Source: Polaromonas sp. (lineage in GTDB: Bacteria; Pseudomonadota; Gammaproteobacteria; Burkholderiales; Burkholderiaceae_C). From it: a DNA stretch of 62,964 nucleotides. The notes under the pieces are model-generated. The model worked only from the letters and a program-made list of their open reading frames with translations, ran no database searches and was not told the DNA's origin. Each line of letters starts with the position of its first letter. Within the stretch, counting starts at the first letter, position 1. The stretch is taken from NCBI RefSeq assembly GCF_029945685.1, contig NZ_JAQSDA010000001.1, forward strand, positions 1 through 62,964, read 5' to 3'. Shown here piece by piece: positions 46,900 to 56,169 of this stretch. A program made the position numbers and the translations under genes.

Positions 46900-47747
46900 T
46901 TGCGAGAAGCGCAGGCAGGGCCTTATTCCTTGCATTCGCACTTGGCTGGGCTGCATTCTCTATAGCGCAAGCACCGGTCCCGCCTTTGTCTGGGCATGTC
47001 ATTGATCTAACCGGCACGCTTGCCGCAGAGCAGAAGGCCTCACTGGAGAAAACGTTGACAGCGTTTGAGACAAGGAAGGGCAGTCAGCTTGCTGTCCTGA
47101 TAGTCCCGTCATCAGCGCCGGAAGAAATCGAGCAATTTTCCTTGCGGGTTGCAGAGCAATGGAAGCTCGGACGCAAGAAAGTTGATGACGGTGCTATCCT
47201 GGTTGTTGCCAAAAACGATCGCACGCTACGTATTGAGGTGGGATATGGCCTGGAAGGGCCGCTCAATGACGCCACCAGCAAACGCATCATCAGCGAAACC
47301 ATTCTGCCTCGCTTCAGGCAGCAAGACTTCTACGGTGGCATCACGGCCGGGGTCGAGCAGATCATCCGCGTCGTTGACGGTGAGCCCTTGCCGGCACCCA
47401 TCGGGCAACCTGCCACCAGTACCGGAGACGTCCGGCAGTACGCCCCTATCCTTTTCATTGTCGCTCTCGCAGTGGGCGGCGTGTTGCGGGCAACGTTGGG
47501 CAAAGTACCCGGCTCGCTGGTCACAGGTGGGGCAGTTGCAGTAGTTGCCTGGCTTATCGCTGGCGCCTTATCCGTGGCGTTGCTCGCTGGAGTGATCGCG
47601 CTGTTCATCACGTTGTTAGGTGGAGGCATGGGCGGGCATGGACACGGCGGGCACTACGGAGGATTCGGGCGAGGCGGCTTTGGTGGCGGTGGCTTCAGAG
47701 GAGGAGGCGGTGGCTTCGGTGGCGGCGGCGCGTCGGGGAAATGGTAA
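46896..47747 (+). CDS. TPM-domain (YgcG-like) membrane protein
   Basis: A 283-residue protein with a signal peptide (to about SIAQAP) and a TPM domain (VIDLTGTLAAEQKASLEKTL, DDGAILVVAKNDRTLRIEVGYGLEG). Two membrane helices follow near residues 182-245, then a Gly-rich tail (GGFGRGGFGGGGFRGGGGG). This is the usual YgcG layout beside LemA. A role in envelope stress is possible. Confidence 0.88.
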   Translation: MIARSAGRALFLAFALGWAAFSIAQAPVPPLSGHVIDLTGTLAAEQKASLEKTLTAFETRKGSQLAVLIVPSSAPEEIEQFSLRVAEQWKLGRKKVDDGAILVVAKNDRTLRIEVGYGLEGPLNDATSKRIISETILPRFRQQDFYGGITAGVEQIIRVVDGEPLPAPIGQPATSTGDVRQYAPILFIVALAVGGVLRATLGKVPGSLVTGGAVAVVAWLIAGALSVALLAGVIALFITLLGGGMGGHGHGGHYGGFGRGGFGGGGFRGGGGGFGGGGASGKW

Positions 47748-47749
47748 TC

Positions 47750-48247
47750 ATGAATATCAAACGCATCTTGACGCATTTACTGCTCACCGAAGGGCGGGTC
47801 AGGCGAGCCTTTCCGCGCAGTACTTTGAGCGCTATCGAAAAAGCTATCAAAGCAAGCGAGACCGCGCATGTCGGAGAAATCCGATTTGTCGTGGAGGGCG
47901 GGCTAGACGGCATGCCGCTGTTTAAGGGGCAGACGGCCAAAGAACGGGCCGTTGAAGTTTTCTCGCAACTCCGCGTTTGGGATACCGAAGACAACAGTGG
48001 TTTGCTGATTTACTTGCTGCTCGCTGATCGGGCGGTAGAAATTGTTGCCGACCGCGGGATTCACGCAAAAGTGGGATCACAAGAATGGAGCAAGGTTTGC
48101 CGCCAGATGGAAACGGCCTTCAAACAATCGAACTATGAGAGCGGTGCGCTCAAAGGCGTGCAGGCTGTGACGCAGCATCTGGTGGAGAATTTTCCCGCCA
48201 ATGGTCGCAGTGTTGATGAACTGCCGGACAAGCCGGTAATCCTTTAA
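47750..48247 (+). CDS. TPM-domain protein, short form
   Basis: A 165-residue protein without a signal peptide but with a TPM-like domain: AHVGEIRFVVEGGLDG, VFSQLRVWDTEDNSGLLIYLLLADRAVEIVADRG and WSKVCRQME. ATG 47750 fits the spacing from GGGGA better than ATG 47741. It completes a LemA-TPM-TPM trio commonly seen in proteobacteria. Confidence 0.82.
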   Translation: MNIKRILTHLLLTEGRVRRAFPRSTLSAIEKAIKASETAHVGEIRFVVEGGLDGMPLFKGQTAKERAVEVFSQLRVWDTEDNSGLLIYLLLADRAVEIVADRGIHAKVGSQEWSKVCRQMETAFKQSNYESGALKGVQAVTQHLVENFPANGRSVDELPDKPVIL

Positions 48248-48282
48248 GGCTGGTCGATTTCAAACTTAGGAGTGTCATTACT

Positions 48283-49317
48283 ATGCGAAAAAGCTCAATG
48301 AAATGGTTGGTCTCAGTTGTGCAGATCAGTGCGCTGTTGGCTGCCGGGGCGTCCTACGCCGCGGCGGAGAAGGTCTATGTCGCGGATGAAGAGGGGAACA
48401 CTGTCAGCGTCATCGACGCGACATCCTTCAAGAGGATCGGCAGCATCCCGGTCGGTCAAGGCCCGCACAACGTCCAGGTCGCGCCTGATGGCAGGCAGGT
48501 CTGGGTGACCAACAACGGTGAACCGGCAAAGGCGGTCCACAACATGCCCAAGTCCGAGCGTGGCGCAATGGCTGGCAGCGGAGAAATTTGGGCCATTGAC
48601 ACCACCACCGATGCGGTGGCGGCTAAGGTGCCAGTCGGCATGCATCCCGCACACGTGGTCGTGACGCCCGATGGCCGTTTTGCTTACGTCGCAAACGGCG
48701 GCGAGAACACCGTTAGTGTGGTGGATATTTCTGCGAAACGGGTTGTTGACACAATTCCGGTCGGCGCATCCCCACACGGCATGCGGATCAGTTCGGACGG
48801 CAAACAAGCCTGGGTCGCCAACCTCAAGGGCGGAACCATCTCGGTCATTGACACGGCGGTACGAAAGGAAACTTTGCAAATCGCTGTCGGCAGGGGTCCC
48901 GCGCAGGTGGGTTTTACGCCCGATGGTCGGCTGGGGTTCGTGTCGCTGTCTGGGGAAAACCGGGTCGCCGTGATTGACCCTGTGAGTCGAAAGGTTATCA
49001 GCAGGATAGCTGTGGGTACAGTTCCGATTCAGTTGTACGCGACACCTGACAGCCAGCTATTGTTGGTGGCGAATCAGGGAACACGGCAAAACCCAGGTAG
49101 CACTGTCAGCATCATTGATCTTCGTAGCTTCAAGGTCGTATCGACGATCAAGACCGGAAAGGGTGCTCACGGCGTGGCAATTGATCGCAAGGGACTCCAT
49201 GCCTTTGTGACTAACCTTTACGAGGACACAGTCTCCGTTGTCGATATCTTGCAGCGCAAGGTGATCGCCACCATCCCTGTCGGCCGTCTGCCCAATGGTG
49301 TCAGCGTGACCCCTTGA
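48283..49317 (+). CDS. Secreted YVTN-type beta-propeller protein, copy 1
   Basis: A 344-residue precursor with a signal peptide (to about SYAAAE). Seven or so repeats of about 40 residues follow, for example KVYVADEEGNTVSVIDATSF, IPVGxxPH and ANGGENTVSVVDISAKR. It folds as a YncE-like beta-propeller in the periplasm. Ligand or partner is unknown. Another propeller gene is at 58069. Confidence 0.85.
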   Translation: MRKSSMKWLVSVVQISALLAAGASYAAAEKVYVADEEGNTVSVIDATSFKRIGSIPVGQGPHNVQVAPDGRQVWVTNNGEPAKAVHNMPKSERGAMAGSGEIWAIDTTTDAVAAKVPVGMHPAHVVVTPDGRFAYVANGGENTVSVVDISAKRVVDTIPVGASPHGMRISSDGKQAWVANLKGGTISVIDTAVRKETLQIAVGRGPAQVGFTPDGRLGFVSLSGENRVAVIDPVSRKVISRIAVGTVPIQLYATPDSQLLLVANQGTRQNPGSTVSIIDLRSFKVVSTIKTGKGAHGVAIDRKGLHAFVTNLYEDTVSVVDILQRKVIATIPVGRLPNGVSVTP

Positions 49318-49391
49318 CCATGGTAGGGCTATGCGGCAACAGGGCAGCAATGGCGAGCTAAGGTTTTCAGCATTGAAATTTTATTACTGCA

Positions 49392-50687
49392 ATGACTTCT
49401 GTCTCTCCGTTAACTGCAGCGGCTGATCTCCCCAGATTGCAGCCTGTGCAGTTGGGGTGGCTGGCTGCGGCGGTGTTTGTTGTGTCGGCCGGTTATGGGG
49501 CGCTCATGCCTCTCTTGCCGGGATGGCTGTCTGAGTTGACGCCAGGTGCGACTGAGGCTGAAATTGCACGCCACGTCGGCTTTCTAAGCGGCACGTACGC
49601 TGGCGGCGTACTGGTCGGCGCCCCTCTGTGGGGTGTGATGTCGGACCGCGCCGGGCGGAGCCGGATACTGGTTGTTGGACTCGTTGGCTACGTTGCTAGC
49701 CTGCTTCTTTTGCTGGTTCCTACATTGAGCAGCCTGTGGGGAATGTATGTGCTACGCGGTGCAACTGGCTTCTTCGTGGCGGCGGTGGTTCCGGTTGTTG
49801 CCGCACTGGTTGCTGAACACACTCCTAGGCAGCAGCGCGCGCGGCGCTTCGCTTGGCTCAGTGCCATGTCGCTACTCGGATTTCTCTTCGGACCTGGGAT
49901 GGGAGTCGTAGCAGACGGGATCGGCGCATTGTTGATTTCAGGGGTGGTTTCCCCCTCGCTCTCCGCACGTCTTGTTATTGTTCTTTCCGCTGTGCTCGGT
50001 GCGACCATGATGGCGGGACTCACCGTGACACTGCCTACGACGCAGCCTGCCAACGCAGCGGCGCAGATAAGTCCGGGTGCTTCCACTGAAGGACGCCATC
50101 TCGCGTTGTGGTGGCTGAATGGAGTTGTCATGCTCGTGCTCGCGGGTTTTGAGTTGGGGATACTCCTGCAAGGACAGCAACACCCTGGCGTCTCTTCGCG
50201 CGAGATCGGATTGATGTTCGCCGAGTGCAGCCTTGTGATGCTTGGTGTCAACGCCCTGCTGTTTTTCACGAATATGCTTGAAAGAGTTCAAAGCAGATGG
50301 TTGATCGGCGTAGGGTTGCTTTTGGCGATGGCAGGGCTGCTGGTGCTCGCTCGCCATCGATCAGATATTTGGATGTATGTGGGCATCAGTCTTACAGCCG
50401 CTGGAACCGGTTTGGTTCTCCCAGTCATCGCCTACTTGGGCGCGAGTGTTTCGCGACAGATGCTCAGCGTTACGATGGGTGGGCTTGCCGCGGCGGCTAG
50501 TTTCGGGCAGACGCTCGGATCGTCCGCCGGCGGATGGATCTTCGGTGCTTTCGCCCGTGACAGCTTCGCATGGCTAGCTCTTCCTTTGGCGGTGATGCTC
50601 GTGCTCTTGCTGATGTGCCCGCGATGGTTGTCGGCCGTCTACGCGTCGCCGACCATTCATCCGGCTTTGCCAGAACCGCGTGACTGA
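49392..50687 (+). CDS. MFS transporter
   Basis: A 431-residue protein with about twelve membrane helices and the MFS signature between TM2 and TM3 (GVMSDRAGRSRILVVG). Drug- or metabolite-efflux type; substrate unknown. It follows the beta-propeller gene by 74 bp and precedes a small membrane protein gene by 6 bp. Confidence 0.85.
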   Translation: MTSVSPLTAAADLPRLQPVQLGWLAAAVFVVSAGYGALMPLLPGWLSELTPGATEAEIARHVGFLSGTYAGGVLVGAPLWGVMSDRAGRSRILVVGLVGYVASLLLLLVPTLSSLWGMYVLRGATGFFVAAVVPVVAALVAEHTPRQQRARRFAWLSAMSLLGFLFGPGMGVVADGIGALLISGVVSPSLSARLVIVLSAVLGATMMAGLTVTLPTTQPANAAAQISPGASTEGRHLALWWLNGVVMLVLAGFELGILLQGQQHPGVSSREIGLMFAECSLVMLGVNALLFFTNMLERVQSRWLIGVGLLLAMAGLLVLARHRSDIWMYVGISLTAAGTGLVLPVIAYLGASVSRQMLSVTMGGLAAAASFGQTLGSSAGGWIFGAFARDSFAWLALPLAVMLVLLLMCPRWLSAVYASPTIHPALPEPRD

Positions 50688-50693
50688 GTAATC

Positions 50694-51149
50694 ATGGGAC
50701 ACACCATGGCAAAACTATTACTAATAGCTGCAACCTTATTCGTGGTTAGCGTACCGCTCAATTTTCTGTGGGAGGTGGCGCAGATGCCGCTATATGTGGA
50801 GGAAGGTGACTTGTTGGAGTTTGCAGTACATTGCGTCGTCCCCAGCCTAGGGGACGGCCTAATCGTACTGATTATCTTTGGCGTCGGCGTCATTGTGCTG
50901 GGCCGGACGGACTGGTTTAGCCAGCCGGGACTCGGCGGTTACGCTCTGATGATCTTTACCGGATTCGCTATTGCCCTGGCTATTGAATGGGGCGCTGTGT
51001 ATGTCTTAGACCGCTGGAGTTACACGGCGCGCATGCCACGCTTACCAGGCTTGGGTGTCGGCCTTTCGCCAGTGCTGCAAATGCTGGTATTGCCACCCGT
51101 CATATTCAAGTTTTCGACGTGGTGGCTTGACCGGAAGCAGCGTGACTAA
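50694..51149 (+). CDS. Small membrane protein of unknown function
   Basis: A 151-residue protein with four membrane helices. It has VPLNFLWEVAQMPLY after the first helix, HCVVPSLGDGLIVLIIF, EWGAVYVLDRWSYT and RMPRLPGLGVGLSPVLQM. These polar residues in helices look conserved, but I cannot name the family. ATG 50694 or 50706 may be the start; neither has a clear ribosome site. Likely co-transcribed with the MFS gene. Confidence 0.6.
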   Translation: MGHTMAKLLLIAATLFVVSVPLNFLWEVAQMPLYVEEGDLLEFAVHCVVPSLGDGLIVLIIFGVGVIVLGRTDWFSQPGLGGYALMIFTGFAIALAIEWGAVYVLDRWSYTARMPRLPGLGVGLSPVLQMLVLPPVIFKFSTWWLDRKQRD

Positions 51150-51366
51150 GCCGTTGAGGCGATTCACATTCATATGGGCCTCCAGGTTTGCGTTCATCGC
51201 TATTCCGTGGCGGTGGGAGATACCGTGCCTGGCGTAGAGCAATAGAACATTTTCAAACCCCAAAAGGTTCGTGAATTCCAAGCCTTGGCGGCAGTGGTCA
51301 GCGCAAAACTGATCTTTACCCTTGTGGCACAGTAGGACTAAAAACACCGGGTAGAATCTGATCACT

Positions 51367-51777
51367 ATGTTGCGCTTTCGCCACTTGTTGCTTTGCTTGC
51401 TGATGCTGGCCTTGCCCCTCCAGGGCTTTGCTGCGGCATCCATGCTTTATTGCAGCTGGAGCCCAAGCCATGAGACAGCGCAAAGTCAAATGATCGCCGT
51501 GGAGCCTCATCACGCGGATGGCATGGCCTTGCAGCATGAGCACCTGCAGGCTGCACTGCTGGTGCAACAGGTCGACAAAGCATCCGACGTCCAATCGCAA
51601 TTACCGGACGCCACTCACAAGTGCGGCGTATGCGCTTCTTGCTGCAGCGTCGTGGCCATCGCTGATTTGCCCCGTACGGTCGCAATCTCGCCTTCCCCCC
51701 ATGCTGATCTGGCCGAGCCTTTCGTGCTGATCGATACCGTTCCCTCGCGCCAGCCCGAGAAACCACCTCGCGCCTGA
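51367..51777 (+). CDS. Small secreted Cys/His protein of unknown function
   Basis: A 136-residue precursor with a signal peptide (LLLCLLMLALPLQGFAA). The mature part has several His (EPHHADG, QHEHLQA) and a CGVCASCC cluster, then a Pro-rich end. The Cys cluster and the copper-gene context suggest metal binding. It stands before a second small secreted protein, an efflux outer-membrane protein and a multicopper oxidase. Confidence 0.6.
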   Translation: MLRFRHLLLCLLMLALPLQGFAAASMLYCSWSPSHETAQSQMIAVEPHHADGMALQHEHLQAALLVQQVDKASDVQSQLPDATHKCGVCASCCSVVAIADLPRTVAISPSPHADLAEPFVLIDTVPSRQPEKPPRA

Positions 51778-51898
51778 CGCGCCTGTAGAGCTGCGGCCGT
51801 TCGCGCCGCAGTCACAGGCACTTTTCATCTGCTCGCCCTCGAAGAATCCCTTGCGGGATGACTTCGTGTTCGCCGCCCTTTGAAAACGCGAGGAATTC

Positions 51899-52222
51899 AT
51901 GTTTAAATCTTTGTTAACCAGTTCGCTGGTCCTGCTATCCGCCTTGCCGGCGCTTGCATTAGCACAAGCCGCTCCCGCAAGTGCTCCATCAGCCGCGCCA
52001 GCCAATCCGGCGGCGGCATCATCACCCACGCCCCCGGAGTACCGCTCAGCATTCGAAGGCTATCAGCCGTACACCGACGAAAAAACGCTCTCCTGGAAGG
52101 AGGCAAATGATCGCGTTGGCAGCATCGGCGGATGGCGCGTGTACGCCAAAGAAGCACAAGAGCCCTCGGCCCCAGGCGCCTCAGCTAAACCCGACCCGCA
52201 TGCCGGGCATTCCAAACAGTGA
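51899..52222 (+). CDS. Small Ala/Pro-rich secreted protein
   Basis: A 107-residue precursor with a signal peptide (to about LALAQAA), then an Ala/Pro/Ser-rich linker and a conserved-looking segment (YRSAFEGYQPYTDEKTLSWKE, GSIGGWRVYAKEA) and a HAGHSKQ tail. I recall similar proteins just upstream of efflux outer-membrane genes in copper clusters; function unknown. The efflux gene starts 11 bp downstream. Confidence 0.6.
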   Translation: MFKSLLTSSLVLLSALPALALAQAAPASAPSAAPANPAAASSPTPPEYRSAFEGYQPYTDEKTLSWKEANDRVGSIGGWRVYAKEAQEPSAPGASAKPDPHAGHSKQ

Positions 52223-52233
52223 CAGGACGACCC

Positions 52234-53652
52234 ATGAAAAGAATTTTTCGACTGGGCGCACTGACCGCCGCCGTCCTTGTGCTGGCAGGCTGCGCTTCCG
52301 TCAACATTGATCAGGCTGTTCAGGACGCCAACGACTCGACTACCACATTTACTGGCGGCAAGCTTGAGCTCAGCCGTACCGCACAACAGCAGCAAGCCAG
52401 GACCAAGCTGACCAACGAGCTGCTGGGCAAACCTTTGTCGATGGACGACGCCGTCCAGCTGGCGCTGGCGAACAGTCCGGCTGTGCAGACCTTGCTGGCG
52501 CAAAGCTGGTCCGAACTGGCTCAGGCCAACCAGGCAGGGCGGATCAGCAACCCTGTTTTTACGTTTGAACGGATCCGCTTTGCGGATGAGCTGGAACTGG
52601 GCCGCTTGCTATCGTTCGGCTTGCTGGACCTGTTGACGCTGCCGCAGCGCCGGATCATTGCGCGCGGGCAAACCGACCAGGCCAAAGTCCAGCTCAGTGC
52701 CAATGTGGTCGAGCAGGTCACACAGGTGCGTCAGGGCTGGATCAGGGCAGTCACCGCTCAGCAGACGCTGCAATACGCTGAACAGGTCAATCGCACCGCG
52801 CAAGCGAGCGCCGAGCTGGCCAAACGCATGCAGCAGGTGGGCAATTTCACCAAGCTGCAGCGGACGCGCCAGCAGGCCTTTTACGCGGATGCCACGGCGC
52901 AGCTGGCATCCAGCCAGCACGCCGCGACTGCTGCGCGGGAGGAGTTGATCCGTCAATTGGGTTTGACCGACGCCCAGGCCAAAGAGCTGAAGCTCCCCGA
53001 GCGCCTGCCCGATCTGCCCAAAGCGCCGCGTCAACCCGAGGTGGTCAATGCCAATGCCATGCAGCAGCGCCTGGATGTGCAGATGGCGCGTAGCCAGCTC
53101 GATATCGCTGGCAAGTCACAAGGCCTGAACCTGCTCAACAGCCTGGTGGATGTGGAGTTGGGCATTCGCAGGGACACCGTTTTTGACAATTCGGCCGGCA
53201 CCAGCACGCCCAGGCGGGGGTTCGAGCTGGGGATCCGGCTGCCGATCTTTGACTGGGGTAGCGCACAACGTGGTGTCATGAACGCCCAGTCCCTGGCCGC
53301 CGCCAGCCGCTACGAAAGCACGGTGCGCGGCGCGTCATCACAGCTTCGCGAAAGCTACTCCGCCTACAGGACTGCTTATGACGTTGCCAAGCACTACCGC
53401 GACGAAATCGTTCCGCTTCGCAAAACAATGGCTGAAGAAAACATCCTTCGCTACAACGGCATGCTGATCGGCGTCTTCGAATTGCTGGCCGACACGCGAG
53501 ACCAGATCTCCAGCGTGACTGCGGCGATCAACGCCTACCAGCAGTTCTGGCTCGCCGATGCCGCGCTTGCCGCGTCGATGACGGGCAAGCCGACCTCCAT
53601 GGCCATGGCCGCAGGGGGTGCCACCAGCGGCGGCGCCGATGCCGGCCACTAG
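52234..53652 (+). CDS. TolC/CusC-like outer-membrane efflux lipoprotein
   Basis: A 472-residue protein of the outer-membrane factor family, with a lipobox (VLAGC), long coiled-coil helices in two repeats (LSMDDAVQLALANSPAVQTLL and the PIFDWGSAQRGVMNAQSLAAASRYE region), and a Gly/Ala/Met C-terminal tail. It should form a trimeric exit duct. RND pump and adaptor genes (cusBA type) that normally accompany it are absent from the window, so its partner must be elsewhere or different. Confidence 0.85.
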   Translation: MKRIFRLGALTAAVLVLAGCASVNIDQAVQDANDSTTTFTGGKLELSRTAQQQQARTKLTNELLGKPLSMDDAVQLALANSPAVQTLLAQSWSELAQANQAGRISNPVFTFERIRFADELELGRLLSFGLLDLLTLPQRRIIARGQTDQAKVQLSANVVEQVTQVRQGWIRAVTAQQTLQYAEQVNRTAQASAELAKRMQQVGNFTKLQRTRQQAFYADATAQLASSQHAATAAREELIRQLGLTDAQAKELKLPERLPDLPKAPRQPEVVNANAMQQRLDVQMARSQLDIAGKSQGLNLLNSLVDVELGIRRDTVFDNSAGTSTPRRGFELGIRLPIFDWGSAQRGVMNAQSLAAASRYESTVRGASSQLRESYSAYRTAYDVAKHYRDEIVPLRKTMAEENILRYNGMLIGVFELLADTRDQISSVTAAINAYQQFWLADAALAASMTGKPTSMAMAAGGATSGGADAGH

Positions 53653-53679
53653 ACCTGATCAACTATTTACGGAATTGAC

Positions 53680-55092
53680 ATGACAAATCGAAGAAATTTT
53701 CTGACAGGCGCTGGGGCAATAACTACGGCAGTCGCTGCCGCGGCCGTCAGCAGGGTCGCCATGGCTGCGCTGCCTGAGCCGGTCCTGCAAACCAAGCCCG
53801 ACACCATGGCGCCGTTGATGCCCAGCACTGGCCGCCCGTACAACCCCGTTGTGACCTTGAATGGTTGGACGCTGCCCTGGCGTATGAATGCCGGCGTCAA
53901 GGAGTTCCATCTGGTGGCCGAACCTGTGGTGCGTGAAATGGCACCGGGCTTCAAGGCCCATCTCTGGGGATACAACGGCCAGTCCCCCGGGCCAACCATC
54001 GAGGTGGTCGAAGGCGACCGTGTCCGCATTTTTGTCACCAACAAGCTGCCCGAACACACCAGCATCCATTGGCATGGTCAACGCCTTCCAAACGGTATGG
54101 ACGGCGTTGCCGGATTGAACCAGCCGGCCATTCCGGTGGGCAAGACGTTTGTGTACGAGTTTGTGGCAAGACGGCCGGGCACGTTCATGTACCACCCGCA
54201 TGCCGACGAGATGACGCAAATGGCCATGGGAATGATGGGATTCTGGATCACTCATCCCAAGGCCAAGCACCCACTGATTGATGACGTGGACCGGGACTTC
54301 GTATTTTTGCTCAATGCCTACGATATCGACCCTGGTGCCTACACGCCGAAAATCATGACCATGCTGGACTTCAACCTGTGGAGTTGGAACAGCCGTATCT
54401 TCCCTGGCATCGATCCGCTGGTGGTTCGCAAGAACGACAAGGTCCGGATCCGCATCGGTAATTTGACGATGACCAATCACCCCATGCACTTGCATGGGCA
54501 CGAGTTCCTTGTGACTGGTACCGACGGCGGGCCGACCCCAAAATCCACCCGCTGGTACGAGGTCACGACCGACGTCGCTGTAGGCCAGATGCGGCAGATC
54601 GAGTTCCTGGCCGACGAAGAGGGCGACTGGGCGTTCCATTGCCATAAAAGCCACCACACCATGAACGCCATGGGCCATGACGTCCCAACCATGATCGGCG
54701 TCGAGCACCGCGGCATTGCCAAGCAAATCACCAACCTGGTTCCCGACTACATGGTGATGGGCGAGCGCGGCATGGCCGACATGGCCGAGATGGAAATGCC
54801 ATTGCCGGACAACACCGCGCCCATGATGACGGGCACCGGCCCGTTCGGCTCGGTCGAAATGGGCGGCATGTTTTCAATGGTGAAGGTACGGAAGGACCAG
54901 AAGGCAGGTGATTACAAAGATCCGGGCTGGTACAAGCATCCCGCCGGCGAGATCGCCTATGAGTGGACGGGCTCACTGCCCAACCCTGCGCGCTTCGCCG
55001 CAGAAGGTGGCAAATCGATGCCGGTCCAAAACATGCCTGCCAAAGAAGTTGAAGTCCAGGTGCGCAAACCCATGGGCAACATGAAGCACTGA
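53680..55092 (+). CDS. Multicopper oxidase, third
   Basis: A 470-residue periplasmic multicopper oxidase with a twin-arginine-like signal (TNRRNFLTGAGAI). Copper ligands are HWHG (130-133), YHPHAD, HPMHLHGHEF and HCHKSHH with downstream Met. Unlike CopA it lacks a central Met repeat, but a Met-rich stretch (MADMAEMEMPLP) follows the last copper site. It starts 27 bp after the efflux gene and is followed by a cupredoxin, so it forms the third oxidase-cupredoxin-CusF set. Confidence 0.88.
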   Translation: MTNRRNFLTGAGAITTAVAAAAVSRVAMAALPEPVLQTKPDTMAPLMPSTGRPYNPVVTLNGWTLPWRMNAGVKEFHLVAEPVVREMAPGFKAHLWGYNGQSPGPTIEVVEGDRVRIFVTNKLPEHTSIHWHGQRLPNGMDGVAGLNQPAIPVGKTFVYEFVARRPGTFMYHPHADEMTQMAMGMMGFWITHPKAKHPLIDDVDRDFVFLLNAYDIDPGAYTPKIMTMLDFNLWSWNSRIFPGIDPLVVRKNDKVRIRIGNLTMTNHPMHLHGHEFLVTGTDGGPTPKSTRWYEVTTDVAVGQMRQIEFLADEEGDWAFHCHKSHHTMNAMGHDVPTMIGVEHRGIAKQITNLVPDYMVMGERGMADMAEMEMPLPDNTAPMMTGTGPFGSVEMGGMFSMVKVRKDQKAGDYKDPGWYKHPAGEIAYEWTGSLPNPARFAAEGGKSMPVQNMPAKEVEVQVRKPMGNMKH

Positions 55093-55145
55093 TCCTTTTT
55101 TTCCTCCATCGACTTTCCCTCAACCTTCCATTAGTAGGAATTTTC

Positions 55146-55643
55146 ATGAAAAAACTGACCTCCATTGTTTTGGGTACCCTGATTGCCACCACAGGCGCTC
55201 TGGCGCTGGCGCATGGCGACGAAACTCACGTCAAAAAAGCCGGTCCCGTCAAAAAGGAACAAAAAGCGTGGGGCATCGCGGGCGATGCCAAAAGCGTTAT
55301 CCGCACGGTGACTTTCACCATGACCGATAACATGCGCTTCAACCCTGACAAGCTGGAAGTCAAACAAGGCGAAACGATCAAATTCATCATAAAAAACGGC
55401 GGGAAAGTCATGCACGAAATGGTGATCGGCACCAAGACAGACCTGGACGAGCATGCTGCACTGATGATGAAGTTTCCCGGCATGGAGCACGAGGAGCCCT
55501 ACATGGCCCATGTCGGCCCCGGCAAGACAGGCGAGATCATCTGGACCTTTAACAAGCCAGGCACTTTTGACTATGCCTGCCTGATCGCTGGCCACTATCA
55601 GGCCGGGATGGTGGGCAAAGTCACTGTGATGGCCTCCAAGTAA
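55146..55643 (+). CDS. Periplasmic cupredoxin, copy 3
   Basis: A 165-residue precursor with signal peptide (to about LALA-HGDE). Copper ligands are in VMHEMVIG and YACLIAGHYQAGM. It is related to the proteins at 9690 and 25950 but diverged: a Lys-rich N-terminus (HVKKAGPVKKEQK) and no His-rich C-terminal tail. Presumably a periplasmic copper buffer or electron donor for the oxidase upstream. Confidence 0.85.
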   Translation: MKKLTSIVLGTLIATTGALALAHGDETHVKKAGPVKKEQKAWGIAGDAKSVIRTVTFTMTDNMRFNPDKLEVKQGETIKFIIKNGGKVMHEMVIGTKTDLDEHAALMMKFPGMEHEEPYMAHVGPGKTGEIIWTFNKPGTFDYACLIAGHYQAGMVGKVTVMASK

Positions 55644-55667
55644 ACACCTGAGCCCTGCGGAGGCCTC

Positions 55668-56156
55668 ATGAAAAAACGCTCGTTCCTCAAAATTCTCCCG
55701 GTATTTGTAGCCGGCGCGCAGCTCAGTCTTGGTAGCGGCGCGTTCGCCAATGCCCGTCCCCTCGTCGACGTCTGGAAAGACCCGGAGTGCGGCTGCTGCA
55801 AAGACTGGGTGAAACACTTGGAGGACAGCGGCTTTGATGTGCGGGTCCACGACAGCGGCAACACGGCGGCAAGGGCCCGGCTCGGTATTCCTGCCAAGTT
55901 GGGCTCATGCCACACCGCAGAGGTCGGCGGCTATGCCGTTGAAGGCCATGTACCGGCGCGTGACATTCAGAGCCTGTTGGCGAAACGTCCGAAAGCGATC
56001 GGATTGGGCGTGCCCGGCATGCCTGTGGGCTCCCCGGGCATGGACGGCCCCATCTATGGAAAGCGCAAAGACGCTTACGACGTGCTGCTGGTCAAAGCCG
56101 ATGGCAGCACCAGCATATTTAAATCCTACTTTTCAAAATTTTCCACTATTTCCTGA
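55668..56156 (+). CDS. DUF411 metal-binding protein
   Basis: A 162-residue precursor with a signal peptide (to about GAFA-NARP). It has DVWKDPECGCCKDWVKHL, GSCHTAEVGGYAVEGHVPA and GLGVPGMPVGSPGMDGP, which define DUF411. The CGCC and the later Cys/Met residues are likely copper ligands. Function not settled. It lies between the cupredoxin and CusF-like genes. Confidence 0.9.
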   Translation: MKKRSFLKILPVFVAGAQLSLGSGAFANARPLVDVWKDPECGCCKDWVKHLEDSGFDVRVHDSGNTAARARLGIPAKLGSCHTAEVGGYAVEGHVPARDIQSLLAKRPKAIGLGVPGMPVGSPGMDGPIYGKRKDAYDVLLVKADGSTSIFKSYFSKFSTIS

Positions 56157-56169
56157 AAGGAAGTTAACC

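Noticed and set aside
53659..54726. A 355-residue open frame antisense to the third multicopper oxidase
   Set aside because: It is a shadow of a high-GC gene with His codons on the other strand. The sense strand has complete copper-site motifs.
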